Shown: in pieces, positions 34,156-44,279 of the stretch
Position numbering within the stretch: position 1 is the first letter of the stretch
Layout: each line of letters opens with the position of its first letter
NCBI RefSeq assembly: GCF_029784135.1
Contig: NC_073745.1
Span: forward strand, 85,264,666 to 85,328,665
Source: Toxorhynchites rutilus septentrionalis
Taxonomy: Eukaryota > Arthropoda > Insecta > Diptera > Culicidae
DNA length: 64,000 nt
Direction: 5' to 3'
The notes under the pieces: model-generated
Seen by the model: the letters and a program-made list of their open reading frames with translations, nothing else
What the model was told of the DNA's origin: nothing
Database searches by the model: none
Program-made: the position numbers and the translations under genes

Positions 34156-34639
34156 AAATATTTCTGACAGTCCAAGGGGTCATCCGTAATCCACGTGGAC
34201 TTGTTTTATTTTGTGATTTTAGGTTTTCTCCACTCTTTGACAGACATTTGCCAATTTCCTTCTCCCTCATAAACCGAAAATTTGTATAGAAGTAGGCAGG
34301 CTTTTCCTAAGGAGACGTCTACATTCCACGTGGGCAATTCAGGATGAGGTGGAAATGGTTCAAGGAAAACACCAAATATAAAGAAACGAGCATTGCTCTA
34401 ATTTTTATTCAACAAATTAAAAACAAAAAGAAGTTTACAAAAAGCAAATTCAACGTTTAGTTTAAAAGAGTATTTCTTGAAGAATTTATGGTAGGTATAG
34501 TAATTAAATCAAACATATTCAGGTTTTGCGTGATCCTGTTAATTTGTCACGACGCTTCTTGATATCTTTGGCAGCCTGATTCGGCTATGAAACATTTATT
34601 TGATTTTCTATCCATTCAAGGTTGCAGAGAGACTGTTCC

Positions 34640-36189
34640 TTATTCCTTCCTGTTCGTTAGATCTTTCAACGGACGACGGTTACGAGTTGCAAGCTTCGGC
34701 ACTTTGCTGGTAGATTTGGTCTTTGCTTTGCCTTTTGCATTCGGGTGGCGCACTTCATTAGCATGGGCATCATCTTCGACTTCGGGCGCAGTTTCAACTT
34801 TCAGTTTTTTGGCCACCAACCTGGAACCTGGCTGAACATCAATCAATCGACGCTTGCGAGGAATGGTTCGCTCCTCAGCTTTTCCGAACCGCTCTTCTTT
34901 CAGCATAATCACTAGCTGTTCTGAGAAGGATGAGTTAGCTGCAGTTTCTCCAGTATTAGACTCATCTCCGCTGCTAGGAAGATTCTTGAGGACTGCATTT
35001 TGTTCAATGGATGAATTTCAGATGCTTTAAACCCAGCTTTCATATTCTTTGCGCTGTTTGCCTGAATTTTCTCCAAAGCCTTCTTCAAAAGTCGAGGAAA
35101 GATGTGTTTAGGAACACATCCTTTGTTCTTTTTCTTCCAGTCGCTCAATGTGTCTCTCCATGCCTTTTTCAACGGTCCAAAATAGAGTACATCAAGGGGC
35201 TGGCATAGGTGTGTAGAGTTAGGCGGCAGCAGAACGAAGCTGATGTTGTTGGCAATGCAACTTTGTAGAACCCGGAAGGTGTGAAGCAACATTGTCGCCG
35301 ATGATGATACGTTTTTTGTCATTGCGAAGTCCCTTGAAGTATGGTAGTGCTACCGTGAAGAACCAGTCCTCGAACACAACAGAGTCGAACCAGCCTAGAA
35401 ATGAATTAAAATTAGAAAAAAGCAATTTCTACCAATTCTACACATATTACCAGATTTCGTGCGGTTGTATCTACAACCTTTTGGTCCTCCCTCGGTCCAC
35501 GTTGGATACAGGTGGAGAGCTGCATAAACAACGTATGGTGGCAGCACTTTTCCATTGCCTGCTCCCGCAAACATCACAGAAAATGAAGATTTGGAATGGT
35601 CCATAACCCTGTCGACGTGTTTTTGTCCTCTTTGCACTACGACTTTTGTCGATCCCGGATCATCGCTAAAGTTGGTTTCGTCGTAATTTATCATGTTTTC
35701 TGACGGTACATCATCCATGGTTGTCGCCAGATTGTCAAAGTATTCATTGATCGTTCGTGGATCAACTTTGGCACGACTTCGTTTGATGTTCTGGGACAAG
35801 CGCGATACTAAGTTGTGCCGTTTTAGGAATGAGTTAACCCAATCTTTTCCGGGAGAATTGTTCTTCAGTTTGGTGTTCATCTTGTTGTGATCGAGGAATT
35901 GCTTGACGAGCTTCTTAATGCAATCCGCAGTCAGAGGGAATCCCCAGATTCCGGCCACACGAACGGTATCAGCAAGATACTTTTCTTGTGCATCGATTAG
36001 AACGTTAGGGGAATCTGGTTTCTTGCCATGTAGTCCGTGCACCTTATGGTACAACGTACCGTACGGTATGCCGAAGCTCCATGAAGCCGCGTATATAGAT
36101 GCTCCTTTTTTCTGCACTTCAGCTACAGCTGCCTGTAACTTTTCGGGTGTGTAGTCTGTATAGGTTCTTTTCTCATTCTATCGCGACAT
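34640..36189 (-). pseudogene. pogo/Tigger (CENP-B/jerky-like) transposase gene, broken
   Basis: On the minus strand the protein starts MSR at 36189 and meets TAG at the fourth codon. A psq-type helix-turn-helix follows (YTPEKLQAAVAEVQKKG onward), then a CENP-B-type DNA-binding part. The DDE_1 core shows NYDETNFSD, GDNVASH and PPNSTHLCQPLD, giving the three acidic residues. A 56-nt intron at 35395-35450 joins KSG to WFD. Frameshifts lie near 35275 and 35000. The basic C-terminal tail reaches 34640. The enzyme would cut and paste pogo-type elements; this copy is dead. Confidence 0.85.
35395..35450 (-). other. Short spliceosomal-type intron in the pogo-like transposase
   Basis: On the minus strand it begins GTAATATG and ends TTTCTAG. 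Removing it keeps the frame and joins the first and second catalytic regions. The 56-nt length is typical of insect introns. Confidence 0.7.
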
Positions 36190-36901
36190 TTTAGACGGTT
36201 TAGACGGCACTACAGTTATCAGAAAACGAATAATAACTTTGTTAAAAAATCACGAATATGCACCGCAGGAGGAACTCGTTGGTTTGTTTACAAACAATGC
36301 GTGGGTATGGTAGTTTGCTCATTCTGTCGAAGGTAGTCTGGATCTTATCAGTGGAGCAACCTGAATGAACAAACCATGATCCGATTTTTGAAATATTGGA
36401 TGTTTCTTAGAAAAATGCAAATTTAACGCACATATTGACATTTATATGAATGAATATTTGAAAAAATTTTGAGAGCTGTATACCAACATTAAAAAATCTA
36501 TATTGGATTATAGCTCCCTGGGTTAGTTTTAATGGCTTATAAGCTCAAAAATCAGTAAAAAATGTTTATTTACTTTCTTGATAAATGAACGACGCAAACA
36601 GCACAAAATCATAGCTGTATACATAGAATATCACCTCATTTACGAAATGGTAACATATGTGCTATAGTAAATATAACGAGAATAATGTGATAGGTGCAAA
36701 TAACTGGTCATCATGCGCTATCAATGTTACCCGCACTATCAAAGTTAGCCGCTTTTACGGTACCGATTTTTAAGAAAACAAAAGTTTTTTTTTTTTGAGT
36801 TATAACACAGTATAGTTCTGCAATCAATTCAGGAAGTTCTGCAATCTTTCAGGTAGCCTAACAATTCTAAACATTAACTAATTATGGAAGCTAATTTCAA
36901 T

Positions 36902-37640
36902 TTATCCAGTTGCGAGCAGTACTTGTAGGAATGTATCGACTGGTTGCTTGGTAGAAGCACACAATACAGAATTCCTCTTCAATACCACCTGACCCAGATC
37001 ATTTTTTTTTTCAGATGAAGATCGGTTCAGCCGGGTTGTTTTAAATGACTCGTTTTCATCACCCACCAGGATTTGCTTTGAAAAAATCGATGCGTCGATG
37101 AAACGCACAAGTCGTAACGATTTACGTAACCATGTTTCAACTGATGCACATGAACGGTAACTTTAAACATCTGTAGTGAACCTGCTAATTCATTTGTCGT
37201 GTCCCACGGATCATTCTTGCAACTTCTTTAACTTCTTGCTTTAAAAACAATTTAATATGTATTCTTCAAGAAACAAAACACATAATTACTGTTTAATTAA
37301 AAAAAAAAGGTAACGCATGATAGCTGCGAATTCCTCAACTTCGGAAGCGAACTTACTACGCGACGCTCCCCAAGCACACAGCTGCAATTCAGCATTCCGA
37401 ACCTTATCGTTAAGACTTGAAGTCGTAAGCTGTTCGATGCTCTTCATGGGTACTTTAAGCGTCCTTTCATTCTGCTGATGCTTTTGTGTATCGGCGTGCT
37501 TCAGCAAGTCCTTGATACCAGCGGAAACTTTTACGTCTTTCTTACAGACACGACAAAATCCGACATAACAATCTGCACTCGGAGTCAACCAACACAATTG
37601 CCTTTCCCATTCTCTGGAGTATTTCTGGCCAGCTCTTTTT
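36902..37640 (-). pseudogene. hAT transposase N-terminal part with BED-type finger
   Basis: The minus-strand frame at 37286-37597 carries FCRVCKKDVKVSAGIKDLLK and a following H-x4-H (HADTQKH), a C2H2 BED-type finger, preceded by a WLTPSADCYVG stretch. This is the usual start of many insect hAT transposases. A shorter frame at 36902-37108 may be a later part but is not diagnostic. The catalytic and dimerisation regions are absent. Confidence 0.65.
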
Positions 37641-38173
37641 TACTTCTTCGACAGGGGTTCAGTATGCTCATCCTAATCGAATTGCTGAAAACTGGTGTGA
37701 AATTTGAGATTTTTTGGAAAAAAAAATCATCAATGATTACTAACATAATCTTCAACATATGATTTATATTTTTTACGAACCGTTTTTTTAAATATTTGAG
37801 CAAACTTCCGCTTGCAACTTAAGCTTGTCCTTTTTAAGGCATTTTTACCTCATACACACCTTCGAAATTGCTAACAGATAGATCATAAACGAAAGAAAAA
37901 GTAAGCATTATATGAGCGCGGACCGGAAAGCTTTTTAACGTAGACTATTAGGACAGTTCTCATACACAACCAACAAAACTTTGCCAGGGATCCCAGTATA
38001 TTTATTATGAATTAATTTTTTTTCTGATTTAGCAAAAAATAAAAAATCAGGGAAGATTAGAATCATTTTATAAAAATCAGTGAAAACTGAGTGTTCGTCA
38101 GGATATCAGGGAGCGTGCCAAAAAGTCTGGGAAATCCTGAAAAATCAGGGAGGTTGGCATCTCTGCCAGGAAG

Positions 38174-38462
38174 GTCATTTTTATCGCTCTTTAGTTTCTT
38201 CCGAATAAGTTGTGCTATTATGTAGTATTGATGTTTTCTCTCTAGAATCTATATCAAAACATCACTTGTGAATCTGGTTTCGTGCGAATCGTAATTTTCA
38301 TGTGAGATGACTGAGTTGTGTGAGCTTTCATTGAATTGAAGGGCTTCGCTAAAAACAGTTATTAGAAATTATCCAAGAAAAGTTTTCACAAAGCACATAA
38401 CTTGGTAGGGATGGTGCCTAGCGAATACAATAACCTAGTCAAAACAATGAAAATGCAATATC
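38174..38462. other. Spacer
   Basis: Non-coding target sequence between the hAT relic and the next MITE. No feature is recognised. Confidence 0.4.
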
Positions 38463-39054
38463 GGGCCCTATTCCAGAAAACGAGACGAGCAATTCGTCTC
38501 GTCTCGTCTCGGCTTCAGTCACTGTCGAAACGAGCAAAATATCCTATTCCAGTACACGAGTTTCATTGAAATTGTTTGAAATGTTTTACTTGGTAGACTG
38601 GAGAGACTTCAGTCTTCTCGGTATGATCAGTGATGTCAGATGAGAAGACATGTTTTTGTTTTGAGAAAAACAACAAACAATTTTAATATTGATCAATCGA
38701 TACTCTTTTCTCAGTGCCAACACATTACAAAAACATAACAAAAAGGAATAAGTTTCATATATCTTTTGGTTTCATTGATATTTTTCCTCGAGTATATGGT
38801 TTCATCACTCAGACGTTTTGTTATTATTTTTGAAGATGAAGGCGGAGCAGAAGAATACCGATGCTTTCAATCAACAAGCTGAACAAACACATCAAACAAA
38901 CTAGACGATTCGACTGATTCATTGAAGAGCGCGGCAAAACGGTCGTCGAACCAGACGAGCTACTCGTCTGTTTTTAGTCGAGCTCGTCTTCTGTAATATG
39001 GAAACAAACGAGACGAGCGCTCGTCTGCTCGTATCGTTTTCTGGAATAGGGCCC
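38463..39054. repeat. 592-bp MITE with GGGCCC-starting TIRs
   Basis: GGGCCCTATTCCAGAAAACG at 38463 is the exact reverse complement of the right end at 39035-39054. Subterminal CGTCTCGTCTCG and ACGAGACGAGC motifs repeat in both orientations. ATC occurs on both sides (38460-38462 and 39055-39057), suggesting a 3-bp duplication. No transposase is present. A similar start, GGGCCCTATTACAG, occurs at 51101. Confidence 0.8.
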
Positions 39055-39057
39055 ATC

Positions 39058-39590
39058 ATCTCGTGATTATTGGTTTCATCTACTAATGAGTCCTGTACAA
39101 CTCCATGAATCTTGGAAAATATTGGATTGCAATGAAAATTTGGGCCGATTTGAGAGAAAAAACAAAACATTTTTTCTAGATATTCTTATACGCTTTGTTC
39201 TACAATCATCTGTGTCCTTCCAGAACTTTCTTGGTTTCTCGTCAAGATGCTCTGGTCGCACCTGATCGAGGTGCTTTTTTATGCTATTCAAAAGTCGAAG
39301 ATGATCGGAAGATGCAATATTTGACGAGTACGACGAGTGGAGTAGCATATTCTAGCCAAATTCCAGGAAAAAATGGCCGAGTCGTCAAGGAGACATTATC
39401 CCGGTAGAACACGACGTCTAACATATCCCTGTAAACAGTACGTGCAATGTCATCTGCTCGTATTCCTGCAATGCAAAATCGTTAGTGAAAAATCTAACGT
39501 TTAACTACCAAAACGTTCGAGGTTTGCGAACAGAAACTAACGAATGCCGCATGAAAATAGTTATTTGTAGTGAGTAGTGAGATTACGATA
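39058..39590. other. Spacer
   Basis: No recognised gene. The short frames on both strands look like chance. Confidence 0.35.
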
Positions 39591-39839
39591 CGCTCTGTCC
39601 AACTTCTATAAGTCCACCCTGATTCTATATCATTGCAACACAAACAGTTCGAATTTCAACAAGATACATTCATACATTGTTGAATGCTTAGAATAAAGTA
39701 TATTTAACGTCAATTCGGTTCAAAAGAGTTGTTTATGGTGATTTATTGTGCATGATAATTTCAGCTGTCCAGTTTCTATAAGACCACTTCAAAATTCATA
39801 AGTATTATCAATGAAAAATTCAGAACGATCGACTGATTT

Positions 39840-40002
39840 ACATGTCAATAATTGGTAACCTTGCCATTTCCACTAATAACCTTGGGAATTCGTGTTGGAA
39901 AACTATTTACCAAATTCTGTTGAACGGAATTCTCCATATTTTTCCATTTTTCCGAAATTGCGACCTTGAGCTCTTCAATCGTGGTGTACAGTGTTCCCTC
40001 AG
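39840..40002 (-). pseudogene. Tc1-like transposase C-terminal end
   Basis: The minus strand reads EELKVAISEKWKNMENSVQQ and NSFPTRIPKVISGNGK, the terminal part of Tc1-type transposases. It connects across the Ty3 insertion to SPDLNPVENLRG near 43210-43250, which holds the catalytic glutamate. Confidence 0.75.
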
Positions 40003-40222
40003 TGTAGTATATTGCACCTGACGGAATATGACACCTTGTCGATATGAAGTTACCTTGTGTATAATTAACCCTGCACCGAGTATCTGGTTCTAGTACATCT
40101 ACACATAGAGAACGATATATGTGGTCGTGAGAGCGGGAGAGTCGTAGAGGAAGAAAGATAGTAACGGGATTCGTTTGATAGACTCGGTCAAGAGCAGAGG
40201 CAATCGTTTACGTTACTAAACA
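40003..40222 (+). repeat. 5' LTR of the Ty3-type element
   Basis: Starts TGTAGTATATTGCACCTGA and ends TTACTAAACA. The right limit is set by the primer-site-like TGGCGACGAG that follows. Confidence 0.65.
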
Positions 40223-40866
40223 ATCTGGCGACGAGGATTTTAAACTCACAATCTGAAATTAATCAACGAGGAAAAATGGTAAGAATCGCGGATTATGATG
40301 CGGAAAGTTTAGTGAAAAGGTTTGGCATATAAATACGCCGAAAAGTTGGGGCAAACGAATGAAAAACGATGGAAAAAAGTGAGGTTATGGTTAGCGTCAC
40401 CTCCAATGGCAGAGAATTTGTCAAAATTTTCTTTCCGTAGATGAGGAAAAGTGAGAAGTAGATAATTCCGTTAAAGAGATTTCTACCAAAAAAAATTTGT
40501 GGCGGAAGCTATCAGAGTTTCCCTGGGGAGGCAGAAATCTAGAGATCGATGAAGTGTGCGAAAATCAGCGGGATTTTCCAGATCAAGGGAGTGTGCGAAA
40601 ATCAGGAGGATTTTCCGGATCAAGGGAGTGTGTGAAAATCAGGAGGATTTTCGGTAGAGGCGGAAATCTTAGGGATTTCTCCAGAATAATAGTGGCGGGA
40701 GTCATATGGGCTTCCCTGGAAGAATGCGCATGGATTGAACTGGATTGGAAAAAGAATCAAGAATGAATTGGCGCATGGATTGATCGAAATAGTTGGACAC
40801 TGGAAAAAAAAATATTCAGAATTGTCTATAGCAAACTTAAAATTGTTTTCTCGAACCTTGTTTCAG

Positions 40867-41890
40867 ATGCAAGATTCCCGAACAGTTCCATCATTTCGAT
40901 GCGATCGAATCGAAGCCGGAAAGCTCGCGAAGGAATGGAAAGCATGGAAGGAGGGACTCGAATGTTATTTCGCAGCGTATGATGTTATTGATCAGTTTGC
41001 TAAGAGAGCGAAACTCTTGCACCTGGGTGGTCCGGCATTGCAAGTCGTGTTTAAGAACCTCAAGGACCACGATCATGTTCCGTTGGTAACGTTGGAGCCC
41101 AGATGGTATGATTGTGCCATCGAGAAGCTGGATGAGTTTTTCGAGCCTTGTCATCAGAGCACATCCGAGAGACGGAAGCTTAGGCTGATGAAGCAAAAGA
41201 CGGTTCGCCGATTTTGTGATCCGACTGAAACAGCAGGTTTCACAGTGCGGATTCGAAAAGTACGGTGCCGAAATGAGTGTCATCCTGAGTGACATCTACC
41301 TGTCAGACGCGGTGGTTGAAGGATGTATTTCCAACGAAGTCCGCCGAAGAGTCCTCCTGAAGGATTTATCCTTTCCGGAGATCGAAGCCCTGGGAATTGC
41401 GCAGGAAGTCGTAGACCAGCAGATAGAAGAGATAGCAGTTGGCCAAAAACCCGAGAAAGTTTTCAAGATCGAACAACAGGGCCATGTTAAAGGCAAGTCT
41501 ACATCAGTCATGGCAAAACCAGTGGCCAAATCTTGGGCATATTGCCGCCTCCCCCGTTTGTCATGCTCGTGGGAAACAATGTTGTAATTGCAAAAGCTAC
41601 GGACATTTCGAACGGTTGTGCCGGAAGTCAAAGCGATCGGTAGGCAGAGACTCGGGCAGAGATATGGGAAAATTCGTCCGATCGGTGGAAGAAACTCCAA
41701 AGCCGACTGAAGTACTAATGGAGGATCCGGATAAGAGCGATGCTAAGGTGTATTACGCCTTCTTTTCAGGGAACGAATCGAATGTTATTACGTGTGTGAT
41801 TGGTGGCGTTTCCGTTGAGATGCTGGTTGACTCTGGCGCGGATGCCAATCTTATCAGCGGAGAGATGTGGCAGAAACTAAAAGGTAAATA
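40867..41890 (+). pseudogene. Ty3-type gag and protease, frameshifted
   Basis: The frame from ATG 40867 has a capsid-type start (EWKAWKEGLECYFAAYDV). It shifts near 41210 into LKQQVSQCGFEKYGAEMSVI, and again near 41540 into a CCHC knuckle (CCNCKSYGHFERLC) and the protease (MLVDSGADANLIS, near 41818-41858). A TAG ends it at 41889. Each domain is recognisable, but at least two frameshifts separate them. The gag type with knuckle is common in insect Ty3/gypsy lineages. Confidence 0.82.
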
Positions 41891-42083
41891 GGTAGAGGTA
41901 TGCTCTTCAACGAAAGGTAGCTCGCGCATCTTGCGTGCCTATGGTAGCGCAGTACCGCTGGTGATTCTCGGATCATTTGTAGCATTTATTTCGGTTGGCG
42001 ATCACCGCATTCGAGCGGAATTTTTCGTCGTTGAAGGAGGGCAATGATGTCTGCTGGGCGACAAGACGGCCAAGCAACTGGGC

Positions 42084-42900
42084 GTGCTTAAGGTTGGGCT
42101 GAATATAAACAGCGTCGAAGTGATTCCCTTTTCGAAGATGAACGGTGTGAATGCAAAGATTCGGATGGACCCTCAGGTAGTTCCCGTGTATCAGCCAATG
42201 CGTCGGATCCCCATACCGCTGGAAGAAGCAGTCGATAGAAAACATGACGAACTACTGAAACGCGACATCATCGAGGAGAAATCGGTACTTACAACCTGGG
42301 TTTCGTCGCTGGTGATGGTCGGAAAATCGACCGGTGAACCGCGACTGTGCCTTGATCTACGAAAAGTCAATGAGGCGGTATTGAGAGAACACCATCCAAT
42401 GCCATCAGTTGATGATTACTTGGCAAAGCTAGGGCGTGGTCGACTGTGGAGCAAACTCGACATCAAGGAGGCATTTTTGCAGATAGAGCTAGATGAGGAT
42501 TCCAGAGACGCGACTACCTTCATGACGCGACGGGGACTATACCGCTTCAAGCGCCTGCCATTTGGGCTGATCACGACCCCAGAACTGTTTCAGACGGCAA
42601 TGGATGAGACACTGAGTGGCTGCAACGGGGTTTTTTTGGTACCTCGACGATGTGCTCGTCGAAGGAAGCGATCTCAAGGAACATGATGAGCGGCTGGAAA
42701 AGGTAATGGGTTAATTGTTTGAAATAAAATTCATGATTTCTTGATAGAAAAACACGTTGTTTGATTTTTAGTCAGCTGGTTCCCTAACGTGTGTTGTTGC
42801 TCTTTCGTCTTGCTTTACAGGTTCTGTCTCGTTTGAAAGACCGAGGCATTGAACTAAACTGGGAGAAGTGTCAGTTTCGTGTTATAGTTAGACTTTCTGG
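42084..42900 (+). pseudogene. Ty3-type reverse transcriptase, partial
   Basis: RT motifs are clear: EPRLCLDLRKVNEAV, LGRGRLWSKLDIKEAFLQIE, and FKRLPFGL. At a T7 run (about 42630) the frame slips, after which YLDDVLVEGSDLKEHDERLEK is read. The text then breaks at 42703 and resumes at 42821 as VLSRLKDRGIELNWEKCQFR. RNase H and integrase are missing beyond about 42900, where a C-terminal-looking tail (KSMEANFPSTEPIKDPEP) follows. It is not functional. Confidence 0.82.
42703..42820 (+). other. 118-nt intron-like insert in the RT
   Basis: It begins GTAATGGG and ends TTGCTTTACAG. Its exact removal joins EK to VLSRL in frame. The sequence inside is non-coding with stops. An intron should be lost on passage through an RNA genome, so its presence is unusual. 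Confidence 0.6.
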
Positions 42901-43148
42901 GACACAAAATCACAAAATCTATGGAGGCAAATTTCCCTTCAACTGAACCTATTAAAGACCCGGAACCGGTTCAATCGTCGTCAGGTGTAACCAAGCGTAT
43001 TAGACTACCTCCAGCAAAGTACGCTGACTATGTACCACATTAAACTGCCAATGATCGGAATAACTCCACCTTGAAAGTACATAATAATAATAAATAAATA
43101 AATGAAACATAATAAATGCTTGCTATTTCATTTATTCTAAGGGGGGGT

Positions 43149-43190
43149 TGTAGTATATTGCACCTGATTGAATATTTATTTATTACTACA
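43149..43190 (+). repeat. Collapsed 3' LTR of the Ty3-type element
   Basis: The run GGGGGGGTTGTAG places a polypurine tract before TGTAGTATATTGCACCTGA, the same first 19 bases as the 5' LTR. Only 23 more bases follow before the CTCAG duplication, so the LTR interior is deleted. Confidence 0.7.
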
Positions 43191-43195
43191 CTCAG

Positions 43196-43480
43196 TGTAG
43201 ATTCTCCGTACATGGATCCCCCCTAAGATTTTCAACAGGATTCAAGTCTGGAGAGCGAGTCGAAAAAAATAAGTTTTTGGCCCCTTATCTATTGCTAAGT
43301 TTCCTTGCTGGTATGAATAGTAGCATTGTTTTGCTGGAATGTAATTTTTTTTGTAACGATATCCACGCAAAACGGTAGGAGAGAGAATTTCAGAACATAT
43401 ATGTAATCCTTGAGTGATGTGGATGCTATTTTGAACCTTTCGGTTGCACAGAATCCCGTCCAAACCATGCACTAGTCTCC
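43196..43480 (-). pseudogene. Tc1-like transposase catalytic middle and C-terminal start
   Basis: The minus strand shows MVWTGFCATERFKIA, then in a shifted frame FQQNNATIHTSKET, corresponding to the Tc1 FQQDNA box. The second catalytic aspartate is replaced by asparagine, so the copy is inactive even apart from its frameshifts. SPDLNPVENL follows near 43250-43210. Confidence 0.75.
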
Positions 43481-43499
43481 ATCAAAATTCCTGGTTGAA

Positions 43500-43745
43500 A
43501 AATACTGACTGATTGACTGACTATTCGGAAGACGTCTGAGTTTTGCCAAAGCTCACATGAACCGACAGTGGGACAAGCTATGTCATGACGAAGAATGTTT
43601 TCAAAAAATACATTTTGTTATATATCATAACGGAAAGTTCTTCAATGTATAGGTTATCTTCACTGACGAAAAAAAGTTCAATTTGGATGGTCCTGATGGT
43701 TTCAACGGGTACTGGCGTGATTTACCGCCTTTAAGCCCTTAAGAT
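43500..43745 (+). pseudogene. Tc1-like transposase block in inverted orientation
   Basis: The plus strand reads RLSFAKAHMNRQWDKLC near 43532, then VIFTDEKKFNLDGPDGFNGY near 43650-43715, the Tc1 box with the first catalytic aspartate. The neighbouring blocks are on the minus strand, so this block has been inverted relative to them. Confidence 0.75.
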
Positions 43746-43761
43746 GAGGAGTTTTAACCTT

Positions 43762-44110
43762 TTAAGCCCTCTTTATGTGAGGATTTTTTACCAAAATTTG
43801 ACGAATTGTCACCCGAGCAGTTAAGTAGTTGAAATATTGCTTTATTTGCACATTCGATTTTGAGGTATTCGAACCTGTTCTAGCTATTTCCCACTCATTC
43901 TGGTCAGAGAGCTTCGATTTACGTGTAACTCTCTCCTTCTTACCGTATCCTTGAGGATTCACGAAATAATTGAGCACTACTTGATGGAATCGTCCAATCC
44001 GACGAGAAATTTCTCTGATATCAACATTTTCTTGGTGAAATCTTTCTCGATTTGTCTTTCTTCTGTCTCCGTGAGGATTTTTCCCTTTGGCTTCATCTCG
44101 AACAAGTTGA
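43762..44110 (-). pseudogene. Tc1-like transposase N-terminal DNA-binding part
   Basis: The minus strand reads YGKKERVTRKSKLSDQNEWE and ARVTIRQILVKNPHIKRA, the paired helix-turn-helix region of Tc1-type transposases. The preceding part (near 44000-44100) resembles the first helices but is frameshifted. Confidence 0.72.
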
Positions 44111-44279
44111 AGTAGTTGCTATGGATTGGAACGTCATGTTTGACAACGCACCTATGAACAAAGTTACGCTTTTCAACGACAAAGTTTTATGAAATTTTCT
44201 AGGATAACGCACCCGAAGGCACAGGTACTCAGCCACTCACAAAAAAAAACATTAATGGTGGGCGGTAGAACTGCGAAAC

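Larger units (their letters stand above)
33556..38165. mobile_element. Second hAT transposon relic with 8-bp target duplication
   Basis: The left end is CAGGGTTGCCAAC at 33556. The right end at 38153-38165, in reverse complement, is CAGAGATGCCAAC. CCAGGAAG flanks it exactly at 33548-33555 and 38166-38173. AATCAGGGA motifs are repeated near both ends. It holds a minus-strand BED-finger transposase start, a MITE and a pogo-type gene. It is related to the first hAT relic by its TIR but distinct in its subterminal repeats. Confidence 0.85.
40003..43190 (+). mobile_element. Ty3/gypsy-type LTR retrotransposon, internally deleted
   Basis: A 5-bp duplication, CTCAG, flanks it (39998-40002 and 43191-43195). 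It starts TGTAGTATATTGC and ends ATTACTACA. The 5' LTR is about 220 bp. TGGCGACGAGGA near 40226 is the likely primer site. gag, protease and part of RT are readable; RNase H and integrase are gone. The 3' LTR is reduced to 42 bases. It inserted into the Tc1 transposase. Confidence 0.85.
39594..44110 (-). mobile_element. Tc1-like transposon, rearranged and split by a Ty3 element
   Basis: Transposase parts in three blocks identify a Tc1-type element: N-terminal on minus (43762-44110), middle on plus (about 43500-43740), and C-terminal on minus (43196-43480 and 39840-40002). The last block is split by the Ty3 element at 40003-43190. Direct repeats TCTGTCCAACTTCTATAAG (39593) and GCTGTCCAGTTTCTATAAG (39764) fit an IR/DR-type left end. 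The right terminal repeat is not found. Confidence 0.75.
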
